A stretch of 14,837 nucleotides of DNA from Methanobacterium sp. UBA279 (GCA_002502855.1 DAQK01000037.1:1-14837), one strand, 5' to 3'; positions 1 through 6,804 are shown, counted from the first letter of the stretch. The notes: generated by a model not told the origin, from the letters alone. Numbers and translations are program-made.

Positions 1-5
1 AACTT

Positions 6-614
6 TTGATGATGATTTCTACAGAGCCAATATTTGATATACCCTACAATCCCATAATGGCCACAATATTAGGTATCATTCTGGGACTGGCGTCCAGTGA
101 ATTCAGTAACTGGCGCAGAGATAGAAAGAGAAGACGAAGAAAGAAAAATTCAACCAGGACGTTAATATCCCTGGAAAACGAGAGGAACATGGAACTGGTT
201 AAAGAGTTCTGGTACAAGTTAAATGATGTAGAAGAAAATGAAGTAGATGAAGACCAGGAAAAAATCGGCCTGGCCCACCGGCTCATCAAGATGCCCCTGC
301 CCTCATGGAACCAGGTGATGTGGAGTAAACAGACACCATTACTCGCCATAAGCTTCACCGACAAGGAGATAATAGAAATATCCTCCTTCTATAACTGTCT
401 GCAGAAGCTGAAATCCATCTATACTAAACTCTTGGATTTAAATGCCAAAGACAGGGAGTACAACAGTACATATGCTGGAAACGGAGTGGATTTTTCCTCC
501 ATACCACGTTCAAAACGTTTCCATGAGGAAGCGCCTGGATTATGGGATGAGTTTGAAGATATAACCTTGGGATTGATTGAGAAGGGCACACCACTCGATC
601 ATACTATGAACTAA
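6..614 (+). CDS. Hypothetical protein with one N-terminal membrane segment
   Basis: I do not recognise a family. The protein is about 200 residues. Residues ~15-34 form one hydrophobic stretch (IMATILGIILGLASSEF), directly followed by a very basic cluster (RRDRKRRRRKK), which fits a single membrane anchor with a cytoplasmic, charged and mostly helical body. Three starts lie in a row (TTG at 6, ATG at 9 and 12). The window begins too close upstream to see a ribosome site or promoter, so the start is unresolved and the ATG codons are as likely as the TTG. It converges on the PLD-family gene; a T6 run at 651-656 follows it. The frame is open throughout with ordinary codon use, so I am confident that it is coding but not of its function. 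Confidence 0.7.
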   Translation: MMMISTEPIFDIPYNPIMATILGIILGLASSEFSNWRRDRKRRRRKKNSTRTLISLENERNMELVKEFWYKLNDVEENEVDEDQEKIGLAHRLIKMPLPSWNQVMWSKQTPLLAISFTDKEIIEISSFYNCLQKLKSIYTKLLDLNAKDREYNSTYAGNGVDFSSIPRSKRFHEEAPGLWDEFEDITLGLIEKGTPLDHTMN

Positions 615-650
615 GTCTTATTTAAATAAATTAGCCCGGACATGTGCCCC

Positions 651-656
651 TTTTTT
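651..656 (+). terminator. T-run terminator after the first gene
   Basis: CCCC followed by T6 lies 37 bp past the stop of the first gene, and another T6 run follows at about 665-671. Archaeal transcription ends at oligo-T stretches without a required hairpin. The A-rich stretch at 622-630 could do the same job for the opposing PLD gene. Inference from composition only. Confidence 0.4.
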
Positions 657-682
657 ATCTACTTAAGTTTTTTATTGTACTC

Positions 683-1186
683 TTAAACTCTATATCTGGG
701 CTTAAAATCGGTGTGTTTGGTAATTAAATCCCCAGGGACAGGAGAACTCTCATTCCAGTATTTATCGAGTTCAAATGAGAGTTCAGTTAACTGGTCTAGA
801 TGTCCCATAACAACCACTTCCACACCCTCATTAAGACTGTACCAGTACCAGTTGGCACTGCCCAGGAAGAAGATTTCATCATCGACTAAGATGACCTTGG
901 AGTGGAGGTTTTCTAGGGATTTCGCCTGGAAATTTTTGAGATTCTCTCTTGCCAGGTTCAAAGCAGAGAGGTTTTTACCATCTATCACCCCATCATCTAC
1001 TCTGACCACGAACTTAACCTCAATATCTTTATTCGTTATAGAATCAACGATTAAACGAATGAAATAAGCATCGAGCCAGGGTCCTACTATGAAGATGCTT
1101 CGTTCTGCATTGGAGATACTTTCTTTAAGTTGGGGTATGAGCTGGCCTTTGGTCAGGAGTTTCAGAGTATTCGATGGTTTCCACAT
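683..1186 (-). CDS. Phospholipase D-like (single HKD) nuclease-family protein
   Basis: A 167-residue protein with one HKD motif. Residues 95-102 read HSKVILVD (H95, K97, D102), followed by FFLGSANW (G109, S110, N112) and E120, the usual order of a PLDc_2 active site. The family includes endonucleases such as Nuc, which dimerise to form one active site from two HKD motifs; other members act on lipids. With one motif and no signal peptide, a cytoplasmic nuclease-like role is more likely than lipid hydrolysis. A strong ribosome site (GAGGT, plus-strand 1191-1197) sits about 7 nt before the ATG. It is the last gene of a minus-strand row after the HTH gene, 48 bp away, and may share its transcript. 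The substrate is unknown. Confidence 0.85.
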   Translation of the reverse strand: MWKPSNTLKLLTKGQLIPQLKESISNAERSIFIVGPWLDAYFIRLIVDSITNKDIEVKFVVRVDDGVIDGKNLSALNLARENLKNFQAKSLENLHSKVILVDDEIFFLGSANWYWYSLNEGVEVVVMGHLDQLTELSFELDKYWNESSPVPGDLITKHTDFKPRYRV

Positions 1187-1234
1187 AATTTACCTCAAAA
1201 AATACTTAAAAACCATGGATTTTGATTAATGATA

Positions 1235-1660
1235 TTAAATCTCGATTTCTATCCTGTTGAAGTTGATTACAGGTTTTTTGGCGTTCTTGGGGCCTTGTTC
1301 CAATTTGAGAAGTCCAGTTTTAGCTAATTTACTAACTTTAGGCTGGACTGATTTGATGTCCTTATTCAATATATGGGATAGATTTCTTATGGATTTGGGG
1401 TGCTCTTTTTTAATTATATCTAATAGCTCCAGATCCGACATCTTGAGGTCTGTATCCTTCAGGAATATAACATCCTCGGTTTCGATAACCTCATCTGGAT
1501 GTTCCAGATAGTACAACCAATCGTCATAATCAAGGGGGTATAACAGGTTGTCAGGGTCTTTTTTTATTAACCTCTGTAGATTTTCCATTGATCCGTATTT
1601 ATCCTTTAATTCCTGGATAAATTCACTCCCATTCCTCCTTTTAATAAGTTTTAACATCAT
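1235..1660 (-). CDS. HVO_A0114-type winged-helix DNA-binding protein, putative antitoxin
   Basis: A 141-residue protein. The C-terminal half (~residues 74-141) has the pattern of a winged helix: LELLDIIKKEHPKSIRNLSHIL, then a recognition-like helix (KSVQPKVSKLAKTGLL) and a wing ending in NFNRIEIEI. The N-terminal half is acidic (YDDWLYYLEHPDEVIETED). This is the layout of the HVO_A0114 family, which commonly follows small toxin-like genes (TumE and similar) as the antitoxin and autorepressor. Its ATG at 1660 overlaps the stop of the upstream small gene as ATGA, implying coupled translation; a second ATG at 1657 is possible. The partner gene appears frameshifted, so the pair may be non-functional or the antitoxin may be orphaned. 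The family call rests on pattern recognition. Confidence 0.75.
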   Translation of the reverse strand: MMLKLIKRRNGSEFIQELKDKYGSMENLQRLIKKDPDNLLYPLDYDDWLYYLEHPDEVIETEDVIFLKDTDLKMSDLELLDIIKKEHPKSIRNLSHILNKDIKSVQPKVSKLAKTGLLKLEQGPKNAKKPVINFNRIEIEI

Positions 1661-1915
1661 AATCCCAACTCCCTTCTCAATTTTGATTCTATTAATCCCC
1701 CTTCTCTATGGATGTGATTACAGATAATATTGAAGATTATATCCGGGTCTTTAATTGGTATAACCTTTCTATCTGGATGTACATGAACACCATGATAATA
1801 ATTATCCACTTTAAACTTATCCGGGCATCACTATTATAGCCCAACCACGTGGAGCCCTACGATAGTGAACCCTGCAGTCCCCTATATCAATCTGTATCCT
1901 GTTTTCTCTCTTCAT
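1657..1915 (-). pseudogene. Small toxin-like gene upstream of the HTH antitoxin, frameshifted
   Basis: Reading from ATG at 1915 gives MKRENRIQIDIGDC, continuing to ...WAIIVMPG, then stop. Dropping one base from the GGG at plus-strand 1823-1825 joins it to DKFKVDNYYHGVHVHPDRK and on to ...IHREGGLIESKLRRELGL, ending in TGA inside the ATG of the HTH gene. The restored product is about 85 residues. A small protein rich in His and Tyr directly before an HVO_A0114-type regulator fits the TumE/DUF6516-like toxins, but I match it by context and size more than by sequence. The TATA element at 1936-1950 gives a leader of nearly zero length. The disruption may be real inactivation or a one-base sequence error. 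Confidence 0.65.
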
Positions 1916-1935
1916 GTTAACCTATACAATTCATC

Positions 1936-1965
1936 ATATTTATATATGCGTTGGTATGAATACCA
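1936..1965 (-). promoter_or_regulatory. TATA box and adjoining palindrome for the toxin-like/HTH operon
   Basis: On the minus strand CGCATATATAAATAT (1950-1936) is a good archaeal TATA element 21-35 bp before the ATG at 1915. Directly upstream lies a 6-bp inverted repeat with a 2-bp centre, TGGTATGAATACCA (1952-1965). Its position next to the BRE/TATA suits an autoregulatory operator for the HTH protein. The TGGTA/TACCA half-sites recur around the TATA box at 7097-7127. Confidence 0.5.
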
Positions 1966-2041
1966 TCACTTTGTTTTGATAGTAATATAATTATATGCTA
2001 TTATTATTATTTTTAGTATCTACCCACATAAATATTCCGAT

Positions 2042-2062
2042 AATTATATTTACATGAATGTA
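2042..2062 (+). promoter_or_regulatory. Promoter and palindrome before the winged-helix gene at 2084
   Basis: AATTATATTTACAT supplies a TATA-like element about 35 bp before the ATG, and TACATGAATGTA (2051-2062) is a 5-bp inverted repeat with a 2-bp centre. The whole block resembles the sequence before the paralogous gene at 8753, so it is probably the binding site of the paralogues themselves or of a shared regulator. Confidence 0.45.
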
Positions 2063-2083
2063 TAATTTATTTACAGTGATTAT

Positions 2084-2512
2084 ATGTTGACCAAAATCTT
2101 CGGAGAATGTTCCCAGGTAAAACTGGTTGATTTTTTAGTAGCCCATCCCTGGTCTGAATTTTCTAAAACTGAACTGGCAGACGGAGCCCAAATAGCTAGG
2201 CCCACTGTATATAAATTATTAGATAAATTAATCGAGGAAAAATTAATGGTAGAAACCAAGAAGGTGGGAAATATTCAATTATACCAAACCAACAGAGAAT
2301 CACAAGTTGTTAAATATATAAGCTCATTACAGGGGTTACTCGCCGACCTGGAAGTGGAAAAACAGAAAAGAGTAACCCAGGAACCTTTGATAGAAATCGA
2401 AGATGAAGAACTGGATGAATTGTTAGGTTTAAAAGAAGAAGAGAAACCTGGCAAAGAAGGAAAATCTTCGAGTAAAAAAGGGATACATGGTGGTGCAGAG
2501 TTAATTACATAG
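2084..2512 (+). CDS. Winged-helix transcriptional regulator, paralogue 1
   Basis: A 142-residue protein. Residues ~10-70 form a winged helix: QVKLVDFLVAHPWSEFSKTE (helix 1 and loop), then LADGAQIARPTVYKLLDKLI with a recognition helix, then a basic wing (VETKKVGNIQLYQTN). The C-terminal third is highly charged: a leucine/glutamate stretch, an acidic patch (EIEDEELDELLG) and a Lys/Ser-rich tail, probably disordered or for partner binding. It is clearly paralogous to the gene at 8753 over the N-terminal ~95 residues, while the tails differ. The ATG aligns with the start of the paralogue. It is divergent from the toxin-like/HTH operon and stands alone. The target is unknown; autoregulation is likely given the conserved upstream block. 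Confidence 0.85.
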   Translation: MLTKIFGECSQVKLVDFLVAHPWSEFSKTELADGAQIARPTVYKLLDKLIEEKLMVETKKVGNIQLYQTNRESQVVKYISSLQGLLADLEVEKQKRVTQEPLIEIEDEELDELLGLKEEEKPGKEGKSSSKKGIHGGAELIT

Positions 2513-2553
2513 GTAACGATATTAATTATACATGGAAAGAAGGTATGATCATT

Positions 2554-2880
2554 TCAATCTTCATCAAAGAACTTGTCAATATCCCTTAATCTTAATATTT
2601 TTTTGCTTAACTAAACCTCTCTAAATTCCAATATAATATTGATATTTTCCAGGTCAGCAAATGATAAGTAAATTCTGATCTTTTTAAATAGGTATCACCG
2701 ATCTAAATTTAATATTCCTATTGATTATCAGATTTTTTGTTGATTGTCCCTTTTAATCTGTGAATATATCCATAAAACCACTATTTGCTTTTTAACAGAA
2801 TTTTTGACCATTTCATCATGTACAGTTGTAAAAGGTGTTTCATCTGCGTCAGTATATCAGGTGGTTTCAAATTCAGGAGC
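2554..2880 (-). other. Stretch without an intact gene; possible heavily decayed ORF
   Basis: No intact gene lies between 2513 and 3189. On the minus strand one frame reads recognisable protein-like segments (DETPFTTVHDEMVKNSVKKQ, later SKKILRLRDIDKFFDED and stop at 2554) broken by five in-frame stops. Composition alone could produce this in AT-rich DNA, so I treat it as a weak relic of a gene that followed the RelE-like relic. I see no RNA gene or repeat here. Confidence 0.2.
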
Positions 2881-2894
2881 CATTCAATAAATGA

Positions 2895-3070
2895 TCACTG
2901 ATAAACGTCATCATGGTGTTGATATTTTAAAAAGAGTATGTAACGCTCAGATTCATTAATTTCATAGACCAGAACCTAAGAACCAACATGAACCCTGCGA
3001 CGTCCAGATGTATTGAGTAGAATTGATCCCTTTTTAACGGATTACTTTCCGTTTAACTCTCTTCTAGGAT
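2895..3070 (-). pseudogene. Decayed RelE/ParE-family toxin
   Basis: The minus strand encodes GRRRVHVGS, a TAG stop at 2976-2978, then VLVYEINESERYILFLKYQH and HDDVYQ with a stop at 2895. This is the C-terminal pattern of RelE/ParE ribosome-dependent mRNA interferases (RVHVG-Y-VLVYEI...ILFLKYGHHDDVY); the stop replaces the usual aromatic residue. Upstream the frame shifts at about 3030-3050: NPLK and a basic stretch (RVKRKVIR) appear in the other frames, and no start codon or antitoxin gene is visible. It is therefore dead by at least one nonsense change plus frameshifts. The match is to a family pattern I know, not to a search result. Confidence 0.6.
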
Positions 3071-3189
3071 GTAAAAAATGGGTCACTAAACAGATAAACA
3101 ATTTTCTTAAATAATCCATCTGGTCTAGATAATGAGTCATAGTGTCGCAAGCTTAAATTCCAGACGCATCGTGGTACTAGATAAAAAGC

Positions 3190-3585
3190 CTAATGTATTC
3201 TTTCTATCCGGTTTACTTTATCAAAGTCCTTATCAAAGGTTACTATCTTTTTTATGCCTAATTGCATCATAGATTCAACAATAGTACAATCTGTAAATGA
3301 TAAATCACCATTAAATTCTAAATATGTTTTCATTATTTTAGTATTATAATTACTAATTTCTGTTTCATTAAATATAGTACAAGTATCTCTTAAATAGTTA
3401 TATGCTATTTCACAGGTACTCATATCTGTTTTCATACCTAATAAAGTGATTGTTTCATTTAATACAGCTTGACATATGATCCTGTCTTTTACAGGTATTT
3501 CTTTTATGAGTTCACTTGCTCTTGTAAACCAATAATCTGTTTTTATAAAAAGTCCCAAGAAAAAATTAGTATCTAAGAATATCAA
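3190..3585 (-). CDS. vapC: VapC toxin, PIN-domain ribonuclease (pair 1)
   Basis: A 131-residue PIN protein of the usual VapC length. The acidic catalytic set is complete: D5 (MIFLDTN), E44 (LNETITLLG), D99 (LSFTDC) and D118 with D120 (TFDKDFD). VapC toxins cleave specific RNAs (tRNA or rRNA) in a Mg2+-dependent way and are held inactive by VapB. The ATG overlaps the stop of the antitoxin gene by four bases (3582-3585), so translation is coupled. It shares the MIFLD start, the E44 region and the FD.DFD end with the VapC at 5682, so the two are paralogues. All motifs are present, so it should be active. The RNA target cannot be read from the sequence. Confidence 0.92.
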   Translation of the reverse strand: MIFLDTNFFLGLFIKTDYWFTRASELIKEIPVKDRIICQAVLNETITLLGMKTDMSTCEIAYNYLRDTCTIFNETEISNYNTKIMKTYLEFNGDLSFTDCTIVESMMQLGIKKIVTFDKDFDKVNRIERIH

Positions 3586-3839
3586 CTCTTTTTATCCCCT
3601 TTTTTGTATAAATCTTCCACTAACTTAACGGCATTTGTTTTTTCTTTTAAGGATACCATACCGATTACATCATCATCAGTGACTTTTTTTCTGAAACTTA
3701 GTTCTACTTTTCCCTTATCATTTATCGTCCATTCAATTATATGATTTTTAGTCAATCCCAGTGTTTCCCTTATTTTTTTAGGAACTACGGTTTGAAATTT
3801 GTCGTAAATATTAGTTTCAACTTTAATCATGATAATCAC
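3582..3839 (-). CDS. vapB: VapB antitoxin, AbrB/MazE-type swapped-hairpin (pair 1)
   Basis: An 85-residue protein. Residues ~5-50 match the AbrB/SpoVT swapped-hairpin DNA-binding fold: YDKFQTVVPKKIRETLGL followed by IIEWTINDKGKVELSF. The C-terminal tail (~residues 55-85, ending KLVEDLYKKGDKKS) would wrap the VapC active site. The most upstream ATG (3839) is given; MIKVETN from the ATG at 3830 is an equally good start and begins nearer to where the fold starts. Its promoter block at 3858-3878 is identical to that of the second pair, suggesting that both are repressed by the same or cross-reacting VapB-VapC complexes. Confidence 0.9.
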   Translation of the reverse strand: MIIMIKVETNIYDKFQTVVPKKIRETLGLTKNHIIEWTINDKGKVELSFRKKVTDDDVIGMVSLKEKTNAVKLVEDLYKKGDKKS

Positions 3840-3857
3840 GTGGGAACAAATATATAT

Positions 3858-3878
3858 TTCTTACTATTTATAATTTCT
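3858..3878 (-). promoter_or_regulatory. VapBC pair 1 promoter block, identical to that of pair 2
   Basis: On the minus strand this contains TTATAAATAG (TATA element) about 25-30 bp before the antitoxin start. The 21-bp plus-strand block is identical base for base at 6338-6358, while the flanks differ. Conservation beyond a TATA box implies a shared operator or a recent duplication. Confidence 0.6.
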
Positions 3879-3921
3879 TACAATCTGTCTCTACCTTACA
3901 CTTGGTAAATCATATATTTTG

Positions 3922-3969
3922 TACATTTTAATGTATAATGATATATAATATAATATACATTTTAATGTA
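3922..3969. promoter_or_regulatory. Two identical 14-bp palindromes before the ATPase gene
   Basis: TACATTTTAATGTA occurs at 3922-3935 and again at 3956-3969; each copy is an inverted repeat TACATT/AATGTA with a TT centre. The copies are 34 bp apart, close to three helical turns, so a dimer on each could sit on one face of the DNA. The second copy ends just before a TATA element (CTATTTATAAA, ~3973-3983) that would serve the ATG at 4016. They may also act on the divergent VapBC promoter. The regulator is unknown. Confidence 0.55.
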
Positions 3970-4015
3970 TAACTATTTATAAAAATTTATACATAATACT
4001 GTATGAAGTGTTGTT

Positions 4016-5470
4016 ATGCCCGATAAAGAAACCTTAATTCCTTACATCTATGCCAGGTTAGGCGAAGCTCCAGCCATATCAAAGGACTATATTGAAAAAG
4101 ATGGCGTTCCATACAACTACAGAACAGCATTTTACCGCATTAAGAAATATCTTGATGATTTTATTGTGGGGGATGATGAAAATCGTTTCCTGGTCATGCC
4201 CGGTTTAAGGGGTGTAGGAAAAACGACTATCATGCTTCAAATCTATGATTACCTCTTAAATGGAAAAGGGATCGAAAATGACAGGATCCTTTACTTAAAT
4301 GCTGATGAATTAAAGTTATTTTTAGAAGCAGGGATTAAAGATATAATTCCAGTATATGTAGAGGAGATCCATAAAACTTCAATGCCACACTTAGAAGAAA
4401 GAATATTTATTTTAATCGACGAAGCACATTACGATGAAAACTGGTCCCTGACCGGTAAAATTGTCTACGATCAAACCCGTAAAATTTTCATGCTATTTAC
4501 TGGATCCTCAGCATTAAGTCTGGAAATCAACGTAGATGCCACCAGAAGAATAATTAAGGAAAAAATTTTTCCATTGAACTTCGCGGAATATCTCCTATTA
4601 AAACATAATATAACTCCACCGGAGGGATTAGCGGATGGTTTAAATAATCTGATCTGGCAAAGAGATGATAATTCTATAAACCAGGCCATAGAAAATGAAA
4701 ATGAAATGCAAAAACGAATGTTTAATCTTAAACGTTCACCTTCAAAGGAATGGGAAGATTACCTATCATATGGTGGATTTCCATTCGGATTTAAAGCGAA
4801 TCAGACGGAGATCTATAATAAGATATTTGCTATTGTAAATAGAGTAATAGAGAAGGATGTTTATTCTCTAAAAAACTTCACAGCAGAAACCAGAAGCACC
4901 ATTTCACGTGTAATCACATCCCTCTCCATGCAAAAACCAGGAGAAACATCTGATTCAAAATTAGCAGAGAGATTGAAGGCTTCACCAACCTTAATTCGGA
5001 CTATCCTGAACATTCTGGAGAAAACACAGTTAATTTTCAGTGTGAAACCATATGGTGGCCCAGGTAAAATGATCCGCAAACCATGGAAATACTATTTCCT
5101 TTCACCATCAATTAACGCAGCCCTGAATTATAAACTGGGAAACTACGATCCAGCTAACCGTGAAATACTAGGGGGACTTGCAGAAAGTCTAGTAGCATCC
5201 ACCTTCTTCAGATGGAAAGAAACCCATAACATCCCCCTTAACATATCCTATCCCACAGAAAAGAGAGGGGCAGATTTCCTCTTATTCAGGAATCTGGACG
5301 ATATCATACCAGTCGAGGTGGGTTTAAATAAGAAAAAAACCGGGCAGCTTAAAAAGTCCATCCGGAACCATGAATCAAACTATGGAATACTTATATCCAA
5401 TGGATTCAGTAAAATAGATAAGAAAAATAACATCATAACAATTCCACTTACCACATTTTCATTTCTATGA
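4016..5470 (+). CDS. AAA-family ATPase with C-terminal DUF4143-like region
   Basis: A 484-residue protein. Walker A is at residues 63-71 (GLRGVGKTT), Walker B at about 131-137 (FILIDEAH, D135/E136), and TGSSA at 162-166 looks like a sensor 1 region, with ATRR soon after. The middle has HTH-like helices (SDSKLAERLKASPTLIRTIL). The C-terminal part has the order seen in DUF4143 proteins: LAESLVASTFF, then PTEKRGADFLL, then PVEVGLNKK; this region resembles a PD-(D/E)XK fold, with D and E visible but the usual catalytic lysine context weak. This AAA_14-DUF4143 family is widespread and expanded in archaea; its job is unproven, with nucleic-acid or mobile-element roles suggested. It is a single gene, divergent from VapBC pair 1, behind two identical palindromes. 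Confidence 0.88.
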   Translation: MPDKETLIPYIYARLGEAPAISKDYIEKDGVPYNYRTAFYRIKKYLDDFIVGDDENRFLVMPGLRGVGKTTIMLQIYDYLLNGKGIENDRILYLNADELKLFLEAGIKDIIPVYVEEIHKTSMPHLEERIFILIDEAHYDENWSLTGKIVYDQTRKIFMLFTGSSALSLEINVDATRRIIKEKIFPLNFAEYLLLKHNITPPEGLADGLNNLIWQRDDNSINQAIENENEMQKRMFNLKRSPSKEWEDYLSYGGFPFGFKANQTEIYNKIFAIVNRVIEKDVYSLKNFTAETRSTISRVITSLSMQKPGETSDSKLAERLKASPTLIRTILNILEKTQLIFSVKPYGGPGKMIRKPWKYYFLSPSINAALNYKLGNYDPANREILGGLAESLVASTFFRWKETHNIPLNISYPTEKRGADFLLFRNLDDIIPVEVGLNKKKTGQLKKSIRNHESNYGILISNGFSKIDKKNNIITIPLTTFSFL

Positions 5471-5487
5471 TGCACATATGGCCCGGG

Positions 5488-5625
5488 TACCAACAGTCCC
5501 CCTTTTCTGTAATCGATTATGTCTGTTGCACCATATTCCCTGACTACCTTTATGGACTCATGCCTGGTGCCTACGGTAAATATTCCGCCAGGCACCCCTG
5601 AGTTTAGCCCCGGGGAATTCAGTTG
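5488..5625 (-). pseudogene. Relic of a zinc-dependent alcohol dehydrogenase (NAD(P)-binding part)
   Basis: The minus strand reads GGIFTVGTRHESIKVVREYG followed by ATDIIDYRKGG (plus-strand 5497-5589). This is the central Rossmann region of medium-chain zinc alcohol dehydrogenases, where GAGRI..VGTRP..VE.AKEYGATDI..Y is typical. Nothing on either side continues the enzyme: the N-terminal catalytic zinc domain and the C-terminus are missing, and the frame runs into the ATPase 3' end. The fragment is richer in G and C than its neighbours, consistent with a different origin. An internal GTG exists but a functional 40-70 residue product is unlikely. Confidence 0.6.
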
Positions 5626-5681
5626 AAAAAATGTTTAATCAAAAATTAATACAAAATAAGCTGCATTAAGTAACTAGGCGT

Positions 5682-6068
5682 TCAATGTACTCTAATTATC
5701 CCTTTTTTGTTATCAAAATCTTCATCGAAGCTTACAATTTCATCTATGTTCTCTTTTTTCATCAAATAAAGATACATTGAATCAAAAAAGCTGATATTGC
5801 CGTTGTATTTTAAAAATTCCTTCATTGCATTGTTATAGTATTTCTGGTCTTCAATTACCCTGAAATTTTCAGGTAAGTTACTGTAGATTTCCAGCACCTG
5901 TTTTGCCGTTAACTTCAACCTTAAAATGGTTATAGTTTCTGCTATTACCAGTTTTGAGATTACCTTTTCTCTGTTTTCAATTTTTCCTGCTATTTCCATG
6001 GCTTTTTCATGGTATTGATCATTTTCTGCAAAGAAACTAATTAAAAAGGAGCTGTCGAGAAATATCAT
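5682..6068 (-). CDS. vapC: VapC toxin, PIN-domain ribonuclease (pair 2)
   Basis: A 128-residue PIN protein. Catalytic acids are D5 (MIFLDSS), E44 (AETITILR), D96 (ISFFDSMY) and D115 with D117 (SFDEDFD), so the site is complete. It is an RNA-cleaving toxin neutralised by the upstream VapB, with which it overlaps by ATGA (6065-6068). It is paralogous to the VapC at 3190, sharing the start, spacing of the acids and end (FD.DFD...I.R.H), but much of the surface differs. That divergence suggests that the two pairs have separated in specificity while keeping the same promoter block. Confidence 0.92.
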   Translation of the reverse strand: MIFLDSSFLISFFAENDQYHEKAMEIAGKIENREKVISKLVIAETITILRLKLTAKQVLEIYSNLPENFRVIEDQKYYNNAMKEFLKYNGNISFFDSMYLYLMKKENIDEIVSFDEDFDNKKGIIRVH

Positions 6069-6313
6069 TTAAGTTCTCCTTTTTTGAACTTTTTTTTAAG
6101 TTCGACTGAATTTACAGGTTCCTCTGTTTTATAACGGCCACCCATCTCCATAAAATCTAATTTTTTAACGAATTCCACTTCCAATTTCCCATCTTCGTCT
6201 AAAAACCATTCTATAAAATAATCAGTGTCAGTTATGCCTAATTCTTTCCTGATCTCCTTGGGAATTACAGTTTGATATTTATCATACATATTCGTTTTTG
6301 CCATAATAGTCAT
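6065..6313 (-). CDS. vapB: VapB antitoxin, AbrB/MazE-type swapped-hairpin (pair 2)
   Basis: An 82-residue protein with the AbrB fold at ~residues 5-50 (MYDKYQTVIPKEIRKELGI, then YFIEWFLDEDGKLEVEF) and a shorter C-terminal toxin-binding tail (EEPVNSVELKKKFKKGELK). Starts at 6313 and 6304 (MAKTN) are both possible; the second is nearer the start of the fold. It is related to the VapB at 3582, including the NsV/NaVkL element in the tail. The gene leads the operon, as is usual for VapBC, and the promoter block lies at 6338-6358. Confidence 0.9.
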   Translation of the reverse strand: MTIMAKTNMYDKYQTVIPKEIRKELGITDTDYFIEWFLDEDGKLEVEFVKKLDFMEMGGRYKTEEPVNSVELKKKFKKGELK

Positions 6314-6337
6314 AAAACCACTGAAATTATTATAACC

Positions 6338-6358
6338 TTCTTACTATTTATAATTTCT
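6338..6358 (-). promoter_or_regulatory. VapBC pair 2 promoter block, identical to that of pair 1
   Basis: The 21-bp plus-strand block equals 3858-3878 exactly and contains TTATAAATAG on the minus strand. The distance to the antitoxin start (25-35 bp) suits a leaderless or very short-leader transcript. Confidence 0.6.
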
Positions 6359-6450
6359 CTTGCAAAAGTTGAGTTTGTAAAAAAACTTGGAGGTTTAGGA
6401 TGTAATTCAATTAGTTAACCATATTTCTTTAAATTATATTTCCAGAATGT

Positions 6451-6603
6451 ATGCACGAAGTTCAGTCCTACCCGAAGTTACTAAAACTAATTTTTTTAAA
6501 ATGGGAAGAGCCACCTTCATCATAACTCCCCCATATAGATGATGTCCTTGATCTATTCCATGAGAAGAAGGTTAAATATAAGTTGACTGAGGTGTGGGTG
6601 TAA
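6451..6603 (+). pseudogene. Small ORF broken by one in-frame stop
   Basis: From ATG at 6451 the frame reads MHEVQSYPKLLKLIFLKWEE, meets one TAA at codon 25, then continues as IDDVLDLFHEKKVKYKLTEV to a stop at 6601-6603. The second half looks protein-like (alternating charged and hydrophobic residues) but I recognise no family. It may be a decayed small gene or chance in AT-rich DNA. Confidence 0.2.
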
Positions 6604-6635
6604 AAAGAAGATTCAAAAACATAAGATGAGACATT

Positions 6636-6782
6636 TTATTTGGAAAGGTCTTTATGTATTTCCTCTAAAGTCTTATAAACTACGTATTTCCCAGATTTAA
6701 CTTCTTTTCGAACTTTATCCAGTTCTTTTTTAAACTCAGGAGAAATTTCAGGCCCATATAAGGATTTATATATGTGAGAAAG
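6636..6782 (-). pseudogene. C-terminal part of a small RelB-like antitoxin
   Basis: The minus frame ends at 6636 and reads GPEISPEFKKELDKVRKEVK followed by SGKYVVYKTLEEIHKDLSK. The ending resembles RelB-type antitoxin tails, where a basic helix leads to a V-Y-x-S/T-L-E-E segment that binds the toxin. Upstream the frame hits a stop at 6783-6785 with no ATG, so the DNA-binding N-terminus is missing. No matching toxin follows at lower coordinates. A TATA-like ATATATAAATC lies inside the fragment (about 6764-6775), so a very short product cannot be excluded. Family assignment is tentative. Confidence 0.4.
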
Positions 6783-6804
6783 TTATTTGATCTTAATTAT
6801 TCTC

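Noticed and set aside
44..364. Minus-strand ORF opposite the first gene
   Set aside because: It is the antisense shadow of the 6-614 gene, rich in Ser/Leu/Phe, with no ribosome site and no recognisable motif.
711..1067. Plus-strand ORF across the PLD-like gene
   Set aside because: Shadow frame; the opposite strand carries the HKD motif and a good ribosome site.
3940..4000. CRISPR-like direct repeats before the ATPase
   Set aside because: Only two copies of a 14-bp palindrome with A/T-only spacing; no array and no cas genes. The Cas4-like nuclease at 12081 is paired with a helicase, not with Cas1/Cas2.
5380..5595. 71-codon minus-strand ORF as a complete gene
   Set aside because: Only the first ~35 codons resemble a dehydrogenase; the rest is antisense to the ATPase. 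I treat it as a relic.
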